Source: Hydrogenophaga sp. (GTDB taxonomy: Bacteria > Pseudomonadota > Gammaproteobacteria > Burkholderiales > Burkholderiaceae_C). Taken from it: DNA of 43,779 bases. Position 1 is the stretch's first letter. Every line of letters begins with the position of its first letter. The DNA lies in NCBI GenBank assembly GCA_020047875.1, contig JAIFNE010000089.1, positions 1 through 43,779 on the forward strand. The letters run 5' to 3'. The position numbers and the translations under genes were made by a program. Below the pieces are notes generated by a model. It was not told the origin of the DNA. It worked only from the letters and a program-made list of their open reading frames with translations, and did not search any database. Shown here piece by piece: positions 1-8,633 of the stretch.

Positions 1-178
1 CCGCCTCGTCAAGCAGATCCGTGGTCACCTGTTCCAGCACGCCGGCGCGGATGCGGCTCAGCACGTAGTCGGGCGACTGGCGCTCGACAATCACCGCGTC
101 GATGCCGGCCTTGTGCAGCAACTGACCGAGCAACAGGCCTGATGGGCCTGCGCCGATGATGGCAACCTGGGTTCTCAT
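1..178 (-). CDS. pobA: 4-hydroxybenzoate 3-monooxygenase (PobA), N-terminal part only
   Basis: Only the first 59 residues lie in the window; the gene runs off its left edge. The product is the FAD-dependent hydroxylase that converts 4-hydroxybenzoate to protocatechuate with NADPH and O2 in the cytoplasm, feeding the beta-ketoadipate pathway. The start MRTQVAIIGAGPSGLLLGQL carries the FAD-binding Gly motif (G9-x-G11-x-x-G14). Residues 42-50 (RIRAGVLEQ) are the next conserved PobA block, including the Arg known in the family to contact the pyridine nucleotide. The ATG is at 178. The gene is divergent from an IclR-family regulator at 403, the usual pobA/pobR arrangement in this lineage. The identification is firm although the fragment is short. 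Confidence 0.95.
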   Translation of the reverse strand, partial: MRTQVAIIGAGPSGLLLGQLLHKAGIDAVIVERQSPDYVLSRIRAGVLEQVTTDLLDEA

Positions 179-363
179 GGGTTGGGGCAAGTCAGCGTCA
201 CCTGCCGCATGACCCTTTCAAGGGCACTGGGCCAGCCGACCGGTAAAGCCAGTTCGACGGTGCCCCGCAGCGGGCACAACGCGTGGAATTTGTCTTGCAA
301 TGATTTCGGTGCACCGAAGCGTAGGTGTCTGCGGCGGGTTGGGCAACAGGCATTCTTGCCCGC

Positions 364-400
364 TGCGCGATGATTCGCCTGCCTGTGCGATCATCGCGCA
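364..400. promoter_or_regulatory. Three-repeat operator of PcaU/PobR type
   Basis: Three related 10-mers are visible: TGCGCGATGA (364-373), TGTGCGATCA (384-393) and inverted TCATCGCGCA (391-400). The first and third are exact reverse complements. The second and third overlap to form a near-perfect palindrome, and the first lies exactly 10 bp before it. This matches the architecture described for PcaU/PobR of Acinetobacter: a palindrome of 10-bp motifs plus a third copy 10 bp away. It ends 2 bp before the likely ATG of the regulator, so binding probably also represses the regulator. Function is inferred from architecture. Confidence 0.7.
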
Positions 401-402
401 AT

Positions 403-1185
403 ATGCCATTCACGACACGACCCATCGCCAAGGCTGACTTCATCGAAGGCATGGCCAAAGGCATGGCGGTGCTGGAGAGCTTCGACACCGAACGTCAGCG
501 GCTCAATGCCACGCAGGCGGCCGAGCGCGCCGGCCTTACGCGTGCCGCGGCGCGCCGGCACCTGCTCACGCTGGCACACCTGGGCTACCTGGACACCGAT
601 GGCAGCCACTACTGGCTCTCGCCCAAGGTGTTGCGTTTTTCGGGCAGCTACCTGGCCTCGGCGCGTCTGCCCCGTCTGCTGCAGCCCACCCTGAACCGGC
701 TGGCTGCGCAGACCAGCGGCTCGTTCTCGGCGGTGGTTCGCGATGGCGACGAGGGTGTGATCGTGGCGCGCAGCGGGTCGGCCGGCGGGCAGGGCCCGAT
801 GGCTTACGGCCTGCACCTGGGCGCCCGCCTGCCACTGCACGCGACCTCCACCGGCCGCGTGCTGCTGGCCGCCCTGCCAGAAGCGGCATTCAACGCCTGG
901 ATTGAGGGGCGCGAGTTGCGGCGGCTGACGCCACGCACCGTGGTCGATGCGACCGCACTGCGGGCTGTGATCGAGAGCGTGCGCGCCGTCGATCTGGCGC
1001 TGGCCAGCGAGGAGCATGAGGTGGGCGTGCATGCGCTCGCGGTACCGCTGCGCAACATGCGGGGTGAGACGGTGGCCGCGCTCAACGTGGTGGCCTCACG
1101 GCAGGACCTGTCGCCCACTGCGCTACAACGCGATTTTTTGCCTCAGATGCTGGAGGCCGCGCAAGATCTGCGCCCTTTGCTCTGA
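403..1185 (+). CDS. pobR: IclR-family regulator of pobA (PobR/PcaU type)
   Basis: This is a 260-residue IclR-family transcription factor of the PcaR/PcaU/PobR branch, which controls 4-hydroxybenzoate or protocatechuate genes in response to the aromatic ligand. An N-terminal winged helix-turn-helix (about residues 15-75, with ATQAAERAGLTRAAARRHLLTL) is followed by the typical linker WLSPKVLRFSGSYL and a C-terminal ligand-binding domain (about 90-255). The start is set at ATG 403 because DFIEGMAKGMAVLESFD sits at the usual distance from the N-terminus. The frame is open upstream to 325 and ATG 370 is possible. No ribosome-binding site precedes 403, so the mRNA may be leaderless. The divergent pobA and the operator at 364-400 support the assignment; PcaR/PcaU activity cannot be excluded. 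Confidence 0.87.
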   Translation: MPFTTRPIAKADFIEGMAKGMAVLESFDTERQRLNATQAAERAGLTRAAARRHLLTLAHLGYLDTDGSHYWLSPKVLRFSGSYLASARLPRLLQPTLNRLAAQTSGSFSAVVRDGDEGVIVARSGSAGGQGPMAYGLHLGARLPLHATSTGRVLLAALPEAAFNAWIEGRELRRLTPRTVVDATALRAVIESVRAVDLALASEEHEVGVHALAVPLRNMRGETVAALNVVASRQDLSPTALQRDFLPQMLEAAQDLRPLL

Positions 1186-1237
1186 TGCGCAGGTGATCGT
1201 GTCCACGACACGATGCCCCGTCCGAATGGATGACTCG

Positions 1238-1408
1238 CCTAGGAGCCTGCGCGGCAGAAGGCGTTGAAAGCGAAAGCTGCCCCCAGCGAGGCCAGTTTTT
1301 GCCGAATTTGCCGCTTCATAGCTCGGCTATGGGGCAAAAAGACGGTGAAAAATGGACCACTGCGGGCGGTTTGCAGCCAACGATTCTTCTGCCGCGCAGG
1401 TTCCTAGC
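1238..1408. repeat. 171-bp imperfect palindrome, MITE-like
   Basis: The outer arms 1238-1259 and 1387-1408 are inverted repeats matching at 20 of 22 positions; the core is CTGCGCGGCAGAA against its complement. Pairing continues inward in register: CGTTG with CAACG, GGCCAGTTTTT with AAAAATGGACC, TGCC with GGCA, and CATAGC (1317-1322) with GCTATG (1326-1331) around a 3-nt loop. The whole element can therefore fold into one long hairpin centred near 1324. There is no plausible ORF or transposase. It lies between pobR and the Wadjet operon. It resembles a miniature inverted-repeat element or a large chromosomal repeat; no second copy was seen in the window. The rest of the 1186-1612 gap shows no recognised gene. 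Confidence 0.65.
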
Positions 1409-1612
1409 GGTGTTTCAGCAGCCTCTTGCGCCTCCCGATTCAAGATCTGCCGTCGTTCAAAATTGCATTGCCAGCGATGGCTGTGCGATGGCCATGGCGG
1501 GTGACCTTTGGCGCGATGGGATACTTTGAAGGCACCTCCAGCCCAAGGTTGGACCCAATCGAAACTGCGCCCATGACACCAGTTGAAGGAGTGAGCCCGT
1601 GAGTGGACCGTT

Positions 1613-3103
1613 GTGAACCACGCTACCCTCGTCACGCTGCGTGACCGCCACCCCGCCTGGCGGTTGCTGGCCTCGCCGCATGCGCCGCTGGTTGCCAATT
1701 TCCTGCACCGTGTCTTTGTTGCGCCGAATGAGCGCGTTATCAGCGAGGCCGACCTGGCCGAGGCGCTGGAGGATGAGCTTTTTGTCTTGCGCGAGCAGCT
1801 CGGATCCGAGGCCTACCCCAAAGCTGCTGTGGAATACCTCAACGACTGGGCTGCTGCTGACAAGGGCTGGTTGCGAAAGTTCTACAAGCCCGGAACCGAC
1901 GAGGCGCAATTCGACCTGACACCGGCCACCGAGAAAGCCATGGCATGGCTGGTGTCACTCACCGAACGGGCGTTCGTGGGAACCGAGTCGCGCCTGCTGA
2001 CGCTGTTTGCGCTGCTGGAGCAGATCAGCGCTGGCACCGAGATTGACCCCGTCAAACGAGTGGACGACCTGCGCAAGAAGCGTGATGAGCTCGATGTGGA
2101 GATCGCCCGCGTGCTGGCTGGCGATGCACCAGTGCTGGATGACACAGCGGTCAAGGACCGCTTCCAGCAGTTTCAACAGCTCGCCCGAGAACTGCTGTCC
2201 GACTTCCGCGAGGTGGAGCACAACTTTCGCCTGCTCGATCGCAAAGTGCGCGAGAAAATTGCCCTGTGGGAAGGTTCCAAGGGCGCGCTGCTCGACGAGA
2301 TCATGGGCGAGCGCGATGCGATTGGGGACTCGGACCAAGGCCGAAGTTTCCGCGCATTCTGGGACTTTCTCATGTCCAGCAGCCGCCAGGAGGAACTCTC
2401 CGCGCGGCTGGATCAGGTGTTGGCGCTGCCGGTTGTGGCAGCGCTGAAACCCGAGCCGCGTACGCGCCGCGTGCACCACGATTGGCTTGAAGCCGGCGAA
2501 CACACGCAGCGCACCGTGGCTCAGTTGTCGCAGCAGCTGCGCCGGTTTCTGGACGACCGGGCCTTTCTGGAGAATCGGCGCATCCTCGACTTGCTGCACG
2601 GCATTGAGAGCAAGGCGCTGTCCCTGCGGACTGTTCCGCCTACCGTTGGCTTGATGACGATTGACGGGATGGGGGCAGAGCTCGAGCTGCCAATGGAGCG
2701 ACCCCTTTTCACGCTGAGTGTGAAGCCGCGCCTCGCTGATCTGGCGTTGGAGGCTGACCAGGCAGAAGACGACATCAGCACCGCTCGATTGTTCGACCAG
2801 ATCGTTGTGGATAAAGCGCGTCTGCGTGCAACGGTCCGGCGAGCGCTGCGCGCGCAGCCGCAGATTACGCTGCGTGATTTGATCCATGACGAACCACTGC
2901 AACAAGGACTCGCCGAATTGGTGGCCTATCTGGAGTTGGCCCACGCCGGTGATGGCGTTGGCGGTGGTGCCGCGCCAGTGGAAGGCTTGCGCGCTGTTGT
3001 CGACGAAACGGTTGAGGAGCCCATCCGGTGGATGGCGAACAATCCAGAGGGTGAACCGGTGACGCGCGAGGCGCGTCTGCCCCGTGTGATCTTCACGCGA
3101 TGA
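1613..3103 (+). CDS. jetA: Wadjet defence protein JetA (DUF3375, MukF-like kleisin)
   Basis: This 496-residue DUF3375 protein is the kleisin-like subunit of Wadjet. In characterised systems JetA, JetB and JetC form an SMC complex that extrudes DNA loops and recognises small circular plasmids. The N-terminus has the family signature (LRDRHPAWRLLASPHAPLVANFL). A largely helical body follows, and the C-terminal part carries LFTLSVKPRLADL. The start is the GTG at 1613, the first start after an in-frame stop at 1592. An AAGGAG sits about 21 nt upstream, farther than ideal. It is the first gene of a four-gene operon, 33 bp before jetB. Length and order are normal for type I Wadjet. Confidence 0.93.
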   Translation: MNHATLVTLRDRHPAWRLLASPHAPLVANFLHRVFVAPNERVISEADLAEALEDELFVLREQLGSEAYPKAAVEYLNDWAAADKGWLRKFYKPGTDEAQFDLTPATEKAMAWLVSLTERAFVGTESRLLTLFALLEQISAGTEIDPVKRVDDLRKKRDELDVEIARVLAGDAPVLDDTAVKDRFQQFQQLARELLSDFREVEHNFRLLDRKVREKIALWEGSKGALLDEIMGERDAIGDSDQGRSFRAFWDFLMSSSRQEELSARLDQVLALPVVAALKPEPRTRRVHHDWLEAGEHTQRTVAQLSQQLRRFLDDRAFLENRRILDLLHGIESKALSLRTVPPTVGLMTIDGMGAELELPMERPLFTLSVKPRLADLALEADQAEDDISTARLFDQIVVDKARLRATVRRALRAQPQITLRDLIHDEPLQQGLAELVAYLELAHAGDGVGGGAAPVEGLRAVVDETVEEPIRWMANNPEGEPVTREARLPRVIFTR

Positions 3104-3136
3104 CGCCGGTTGTCGTGGTTTGGAAGGGAGAAGAAC

Positions 3137-3829
3137 ATGAATGAATCGCTAAACGAGAGTCCGTCAGCGGACGCTCAGCCGGCTGCTTTGCCGGTTGTGC
3201 CCGAGTTGACGCAGCTGATGGTGCACCTGCTCAAGGGCGTGCTCTACCGTGAGGATGATGAGCGTTTGTGGACGAGCCTCCTTCGTTTGCAGGCGCGGGT
3301 GCGGGAGCAAGCGGCGGTGCTGCTGCTCGACCTGGTGTTGGATGAAGCCGAGGGCTACGCGTTCCTCAAAGGCCGCCCCGACCCAGACGAGTCCGAGGGC
3401 GCACCACGGCTGCCCCGGCTCGTCGCGCGGCGCCCCCTGGCGTATTCGGTGAGCTTGATGCTGGCCTTGCTGCGAAAGCGCCTGGCGGAGTTCGACGCTG
3501 GAGGGGGTGACACCCGCCTGGTTCTATCGCGCGACGAGATGGCAGAGCTGATGCGTGTGTTCTTGCCAGATGGGACGAACGAGGCTCGGCTCATCGATCA
3601 AGTGGACGCGACCATCACCAAGGTGGTCGATCTGGGTTTTCTGCGTCGGCTCAAACCCGCTGCCGGCAGCGGGCTGGACAGGGGCAACTTCGAAGTGCGG
3701 CGCATTCTGAGGGCCTTTGTCGACGCGCAGTGGCTGGCCGACTTCGACGCACGGTTGGAGGTCTACCGCACGGCACTGGCCGGCCCAGTCCCTGGCAAGC
3801 CCCTTGCCGAAAGGGCGGCAGATGCTTGA
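3137..3829 (+). CDS. jetB: Wadjet defence protein JetB (DUF4194, MukE-like)
   Basis: The product has 230 residues and corresponds to the DUF4194 KITE-type winged-helix subunit of Wadjet, analogous to MukE. It bridges the kleisin JetA and the JetC ATPase. Visible family features are the N-terminal helix region LTQLMVHLLKGVLYREDD, the segment RPLAYSVSLMLALLRKRLAEFD, and the C-terminal ATITKVVDLGFLRRL with FEVRRILRAFVDAQWL. The ATG at 3137 is preceded by a strong GGAAGGGAGAAG ribosome-binding site; an upstream TTG at 3110 is less likely. Its stop overlaps the jetC start by 8 nt, which implies translational coupling. The assignment rests on sequence style and position between jetA and jetC. Confidence 0.92.
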   Translation: MNESLNESPSADAQPAALPVVPELTQLMVHLLKGVLYREDDERLWTSLLRLQARVREQAAVLLLDLVLDEAEGYAFLKGRPDPDESEGAPRLPRLVARRPLAYSVSLMLALLRKRLAEFDAGGGDTRLVLSRDEMAELMRVFLPDGTNEARLIDQVDATITKVVDLGFLRRLKPAAGSGLDRGNFEVRRILRAFVDAQWLADFDARLEVYRTALAGPVPGKPLAERAADA

Positions 3830-6800
3830 GTCACCCTCGCTGTCACTGGATTTTGTGGATGACAACACCCGGGTAGGGTTTCGCTTGCATCAGCTGGAGG
3901 TGCTCAACTGGGGTACCTTTGACAAGCGGGTGTGGCGTTACAACCTCGAAGGTCGCAATGGCCTGCTCACTGGCGATATTGGTTCGGGCAAGTCCACGTT
4001 GGTCGACGCCATCACCACGTTGCTTGTGCCCGCGCACCGCGTGGCCTACAACAAGGCCGCTGGAGCAGATGCCCGCGAGCGCAGCCTGCGCTCGTACGTG
4101 CTCGGTCATTACAAGAGCGAGCGCAACGAGGTCACCGGCAGTGCCCGACCCGTGGCGCTGCGTGATGCGTCGAGCTATTCGGTCATCCTGGGCGTCTTCC
4201 GCAATGAGGGTTATGACCAGGCCGTGACCCTGGCCCAGGTTTTCTGGATGAAGGACGCTCAAGGCCAACCCGCTCGCTTGTTTGTGGCGACCGAGCGCCC
4301 GATGAGCATTGCTGAGGACTTCGCCCACTTCGGCGCCGATATCACCGCCTTGCGCAAGAAGCTGCGCGCCTCGGGCTGTGAGTTGTTCGACAGCTTCCCG
4401 CCTTACTGCGCCTGGTTTCGTCGTCGTTTCGGTATCGAGCACGAGCAGGCACTGGAGTTGTTTCACCAGACCGTCTCGATGAAATCGGTGGGCAACCTGA
4501 CCGACTTTGTGCGCAGCCACATGCTGGAGCCGTTTGATGTGGGCAGCCGCATCGAGGCCTTGATCCGCCACTTTGACGATCTGGACCGCGCCCATCAGGC
4601 GGTGCTCAAGGCCAAGCGTCAGGTTGAGTTGCTCGCTCCCCTGGTCGAAGATGGATGTCGCCACCATGCACTGGTCGCAGAGATCCAGGGCTGGCGCGAC
4701 GGGCGCGACGCGCTGCAGCCCTATTTCGCTGCCCTCAAAGGCGAGCTGCTGGACCGGCGGCTGGCGCTGCTGGCAGACGATGCCTCCCGGCTTGATGCCC
4801 AGCTCGAACGTTGGGGCATCCAGCGCGAATCCGAGCGACGGGAGATTGCGAAGCTTGAGCGTGACCTGCGTGAGAACGGTGGTAACCGGCTGGAGGAACT
4901 GGCTGCCGAGATTCGCCGCCTGGAGCACGAAAAGGCCCAGCGCCAGCAGAAGGCCGATCGCTACAGCACCTTGCTTGCCCGCATGGACGAGACCTCGCCA
5001 TCCGATGAGGCGATGTTCCTCGCCCAGCAACAAACCATTGCTGCTCGCGCGGAAGGCTTGCGCGAACGGATTGCAGACTTGGACAACCGTGAGAGCGAGG
5101 AGGATTTTGCGTTTCGCAAGGGACGTGAGGAACACACGGCCTTGTCCGAAGAGATCGACAGCCTCCAGCGGCGCAGGAGCAACATTGATGCTGCCCAGGT
5201 TCGCATCCGTGATGCGCTGTGCGCAGCGCTTTCGATTGACGAAGGCGACCTGCCATTCGCGGGTGAACTCATCCAGGTGCGTGAGGATGAGCGCGAGTGG
5301 GAGGGCGCAGCAGAGCGGCTGCTGCGAGGCTTCGGCGTTGCGTTGCTGGTCCCGGACGCGCACTACCAAGCCGTCGCGCAATGGGTAGACAGACAGCATC
5401 TGGGCGCGCGTCTGGTGTATTTCCATGTGCGGCCGAAGAAGCCCGGACAGGGCACCGGCCTTCATCCGCAGTCGCTGGTAAGAAAGCTCGTCGTCAAGCC
5501 CGATTCGCCGCACCACGACTGGCTGGAACAGGAGCTTCGCAACCGCTTTGACGTGGCCTGTTGCGAGACGGGAGAGCAGTTTCACCGCGAAACCCGTGCC
5601 ATCACGCGTTCCGGGCAGATCAAGGATCCATCGGGCCGCCATGAGAAGGACGACCGCAGCCGCATCGACGACCGCAGCCGCTACGTGCTGGGCTGGAGCA
5701 ACGCCGACAAGCTGCGCACGCTGCGTGACCAGCGCGAGCGCCTGGAAGAGAAGTTGGCCAAGCTGGGCCACCTCATCGGTGAGATTCGAGATGCACGCTC
5801 GGAGCTGAAGGGCAGGCTGGAGACGCTGGCCCGCCTGGAGGAGTTCTCGCGCTTCGCCGACATCGACTGGATGAGCCTGGCGCGCAAGATCGCGTCTCTC
5901 TCAGAGGAGCGCGTGCGACTGGAATCTGCATCCGACACCCTACAGGAGCTGGGACGGCAGTTGAAGGAGGTGCAGGACCGATTGTGCGAAACCGAGGCCA
6001 GGTACGGTGAGGCGTTGGGCAAGCGCGGCGAGGTCAGGGCCAAGCACACGGCGGCCGAAGATCTGCGGACTGAGGCCAGCGCAGTCTGTGACGGCATGCC
6101 TCTGGATGCCGCCCAGGTTGCCCGATTGAACGACTGGCGCGTGCAGGCACTCGGCGAGCATCAACTCTCGGTGGAGTCCAGCGACAACCGAGAGCAGGAC
6201 ATGCGCCGATGGCTGCAAGAGCGCATCGACGCGGAGGGCAAGCGCCTGGCCCGCCTGACCGAGCGCATTGTGAACGCCATGCGCGGCTTCAAGGAGGAGT
6301 TCAAGGCAGAAACCGTGGAGCTGGATGTCAGCCTGGCAGCCCTGATCGAGTACGAGAGGATGCTCGATGGTTTGAAGAGCGATGACCTGCCGCGGTTTGA
6401 AGCCCGCTTCAAGGAGCTCCTCAATGTCAACACCATCAATGAAATCGCGAACTTCAACGCCCAGCTCGCCCGCGAGCGTGAGACGATCAAGGAGCGCGTG
6501 GACCTGATCAATCGATCGCTTCAGGTGATCGACTACAACCCCGGGCGTTACATCGTGCTGGTGGCACAGCCCAGTCCGGATGCAGAGATCCGTGACTTTC
6601 AGCAGGACCTGCGCGCCTGTACCGAGGGCGCGCTCACGGGGTCATCTGACGAACAGTACTCAGAGGCCAAATTCTTGCAGGTCAAGGGCATCATTGACCG
6701 ATTTCGTGGGCGAGAGGGACTGTCGGATGCCGACCGGCGCTGGACCGCCAAGGTGACTGACGTGCGCAACGGATTCTTGTTTTCTGCGAGTGAGCGTTGG

Positions 6801-7247
6801 CATGCCGATGGTGTAGAGCACGAACACTATTCCGACTCGGGTGGAAAGTCCGGTGGGCAAAAGGAAAAGCTCGCCTACACCGTGCTGGCCGCGAGCCTGG
6901 CCTACCAATTCGGGCTGGAGTGGGGCGCTGTGCGTTCGCGGTCGTTTCGCTTCGTGGTCATCGACGAGGCATTTGGGCGCGGTTCGGACGAGTCGGCGCA
7001 GTACGGACTTCGCTTGTTCCAGCAACTCAACCTGCAGTTGCTGATCGTCACGCCGCTGCAGAAGATCCACATCATCGAACCTTTCGTGGCCAGCGTTGGT
7101 TTCGTCCACAACGAAGGAGGGCGGGATTCCAAGTTGCGCTGTCTGTCGATCGAGGAATATCGCGCGCAAAAGGCGGAACTTCAGGCGGAAAGTCAGCGTG
7201 CAGGAAGCGCTGAGGCAAGGACTGTTGGAGGCGGTGCATCACCATGA
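3822..7247 (+). CDS. jetC: Wadjet SMC-like ATPase JetC
   Basis: This 1141-residue SMC/MukB-type ATPase is the motor of the Wadjet complex. The Walker A motif GDIGSGKST is at residues 51-59. The ABC signature SGGKSGGQKEK lies near residues 1006-1016 and Walker B (FVVIDEA, with D1048 and E1049) near 1044-1050, the split-head layout of SMC proteins. Between the heads are long Glu/Arg/Leu-rich coiled coils (roughly 270-440 and 640-900) with a globular middle. The ATG at 3822 overlaps the end of jetB; the frame is open upstream but that stretch is inside jetB. It overlaps jetD by 4 nt (ATGA). All ATPase motifs are intact, so it appears functional. Confidence 0.95.
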   Translation: MLESPSLSLDFVDDNTRVGFRLHQLEVLNWGTFDKRVWRYNLEGRNGLLTGDIGSGKSTLVDAITTLLVPAHRVAYNKAAGADARERSLRSYVLGHYKSERNEVTGSARPVALRDASSYSVILGVFRNEGYDQAVTLAQVFWMKDAQGQPARLFVATERPMSIAEDFAHFGADITALRKKLRASGCELFDSFPPYCAWFRRRFGIEHEQALELFHQTVSMKSVGNLTDFVRSHMLEPFDVGSRIEALIRHFDDLDRAHQAVLKAKRQVELLAPLVEDGCRHHALVAEIQGWRDGRDALQPYFAALKGELLDRRLALLADDASRLDAQLERWGIQRESERREIAKLERDLRENGGNRLEELAAEIRRLEHEKAQRQQKADRYSTLLARMDETSPSDEAMFLAQQQTIAARAEGLRERIADLDNRESEEDFAFRKGREEHTALSEEIDSLQRRRSNIDAAQVRIRDALCAALSIDEGDLPFAGELIQVREDEREWEGAAERLLRGFGVALLVPDAHYQAVAQWVDRQHLGARLVYFHVRPKKPGQGTGLHPQSLVRKLVVKPDSPHHDWLEQELRNRFDVACCETGEQFHRETRAITRSGQIKDPSGRHEKDDRSRIDDRSRYVLGWSNADKLRTLRDQRERLEEKLAKLGHLIGEIRDARSELKGRLETLARLEEFSRFADIDWMSLARKIASLSEERVRLESASDTLQELGRQLKEVQDRLCETEARYGEALGKRGEVRAKHTAAEDLRTEASAVCDGMPLDAAQVARLNDWRVQALGEHQLSVESSDNREQDMRRWLQERIDAEGKRLARLTERIVNAMRGFKEEFKAETVELDVSLAALIEYERMLDGLKSDDLPRFEARFKELLNVNTINEIANFNAQLARERETIKERVDLINRSLQVIDYNPGRYIVLVAQPSPDAEIRDFQQDLRACTEGALTGSSDEQYSEAKFLQVKGIIDRFRGREGLSDADRRWTAKVTDVRNGFLFSASERWHADGVEHEHYSDSGGKSGGQKEKLAYTVLAASLAYQFGLEWGAVRSRSFRFVVIDEAFGRGSDESAQYGLRLFQQLNLQLLIVTPLQKIHIIEPFVASVGFVHNEGGRDSKLRCLSIEEYRAQKAELQAESQRAGSAEARTVGGGASP

Positions 7248-8422
7248 ACTGGACGAGGACAGCAGACCTTCGCGCCCAGGTTCAGCGCTTCTGGGATCGA
7301 GGAGACTTGCTGCGTGCTTCGGTTTCGAGTTCTCTGATCTGGCCCGTGCGCCTGTCGCTCAAGACCCCCAGCGCCGATGATTTATCTCACCGGTTCGAGG
7401 CTGTTCGGGACTGGTTGCACGCCTTCGTCGCCACCCCGCATGTGCGGATTGAGTGGCGAGATTGGAACCATCGGGTGCAGGGAGCCCAGCGTCTGCCCTC
7501 GGTCGTTTGGGTCGACACACTTCAAGCTGCCTTGGCGATGATCGGAAAAACCAGTCAGGCACAACGCTTCGCGACGATGTGGCAACAGACCGCCACCATG
7601 CAGCCAGCGCTTCTCGATTGGATGTCTCGGCGTCCGCTTCAGGCCCTGGATCTGATCGATCGGTGGGATCGCCTTTTAGCCGTTGTTCATTGGTTGCAAA
7701 CCCATCCCCATCCTGGCGTCTATCTGCGGCAGGTGGATGCGCCGGGGGTGGACAGCAAATTCATCGAGGTTCACCGGGGGGTGTTGATCGAGCTGTTGGA
7801 CCTGGCGCTGCCGCCCGAGATGATCGACAACAGTGCGAGCGGGATATCACAGTTCGCCCGTCGGTTCGGCTTCCTGGAAAAGCCGGTGCGGATTCGTTTC
7901 CGACTGCTCGATCCGAACCTGCCCAGCTTGTCAGGCTGCCAAGGATTGCCGGACATCACGCTGGACGCGTCGAGCTTCGCCGCGCTCGCGCTACCCGTTG
8001 ATCACGTGTTCATCACGGAAAACGAGACCAACTTCCTTGCCTTTCCGCCGGTGGCCAGAGCCATTGTTATCTTTGGTGCGGGTTACGGCTGGGCAGCGTT
8101 GGCGCGCGCGGCCTGGTTGCACCGAAGCCACTTGTACTACTGGGGTGACATCGACACCCATGGCTTTGCCATCCTTCATCAGCTGCGTGGCCACTTCCCC
8201 CATGCATCGTCTTTCCTCATGGACCGCGAGACGCTGCTGGCACATCGTCTCCAGTGGGGCGAGGAGTCCGAGCCTGCGCGCCACGAGTTGTTATGCCTGA
8301 CGGCGCAGGAGGCTGAGGTCTATGACGAGCTGCGCTTCGATCGCATCCAGCCCAGACTGCGGTTGGAGCAGGAGCGCGTCGGATTTGGGTGGTTCGAAGC
8401 ACAACTCAGCAGGTTGTTGTAG
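7244..8422 (+). CDS. jetD: Wadjet nuclease subunit JetD (DUF3322/DUF2220, Toprim)
   Basis: This 392-residue protein is the nuclease subunit of Wadjet, related to the topoisomerase VI A/Spo11 fold. In known systems it cuts plasmid DNA after the JetABC motor has extruded it. The N-terminal half corresponds to DUF3322. The C-terminal half is a Toprim domain with the acidic Glu in VFITENE (E259, E261) and the D302-I-D304 motif in YYWGDIDTHGFAIL. It overlaps jetC by 4 nt and ends the operon. The acidic residues are intact, which supports activity. The next 210 bp carry no gene before the tRNA. Confidence 0.94.
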   Translation: MNWTRTADLRAQVQRFWDRGDLLRASVSSSLIWPVRLSLKTPSADDLSHRFEAVRDWLHAFVATPHVRIEWRDWNHRVQGAQRLPSVVWVDTLQAALAMIGKTSQAQRFATMWQQTATMQPALLDWMSRRPLQALDLIDRWDRLLAVVHWLQTHPHPGVYLRQVDAPGVDSKFIEVHRGVLIELLDLALPPEMIDNSASGISQFARRFGFLEKPVRIRFRLLDPNLPSLSGCQGLPDITLDASSFAALALPVDHVFITENETNFLAFPPVARAIVIFGAGYGWAALARAAWLHRSHLYYWGDIDTHGFAILHQLRGHFPHASSFLMDRETLLAHRLQWGEESEPARHELLCLTAQEAEVYDELRFDRIQPRLRLEQERVGFGWFEAQLSRLL

Positions 8423-8428
8423 GGCCTG

Positions 8429-8620
8429 GATTTTTGATCACCCCTGATTTGCAGAACAAACCGAGAAGCCTGTAGGGTAGAACAATGGTGGACAATGGTG
8501 GTCGTTCACGATGGCCGGGTTGCTCTGACTGCTGTTAAACACCGGGGCGGCATTGACCGGCTGACATCAGCGGCTTTCAATCGCCCGCAAGGAGTGGGTC
8601 GCTGAGAAAGATTTTTGATC
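8429..8620. repeat. 11-bp direct repeat in the jetD-tRNA-Arg gap
   Basis: The sequence GATTTTTGATC occurs at 8429-8439, just after the jetD stop, and again at 8610-8620, 14 bp before the encoded 3' end of tRNA-Arg. The 170 bp between them hold no recognised gene. The repeat could be a scar of insertion or deletion, but it is short and A/T-rich, so chance cannot be excluded. Confidence 0.3.
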
Positions 8621-8633
8621 TAAAAAGAAACTT

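Noticed and set aside
1230..1529. 99-codon plus-strand open frame in the pobR-jetA gap
   Set aside because: It runs through the 171-bp palindrome and lacks a ribosome-binding site or family similarity.
3843..5771. Minus-strand open frame of 642 codons inside jetC
   Set aside because: It mirrors the strongly coding jetC frame and has no recognisable domain or ribosome-binding site.
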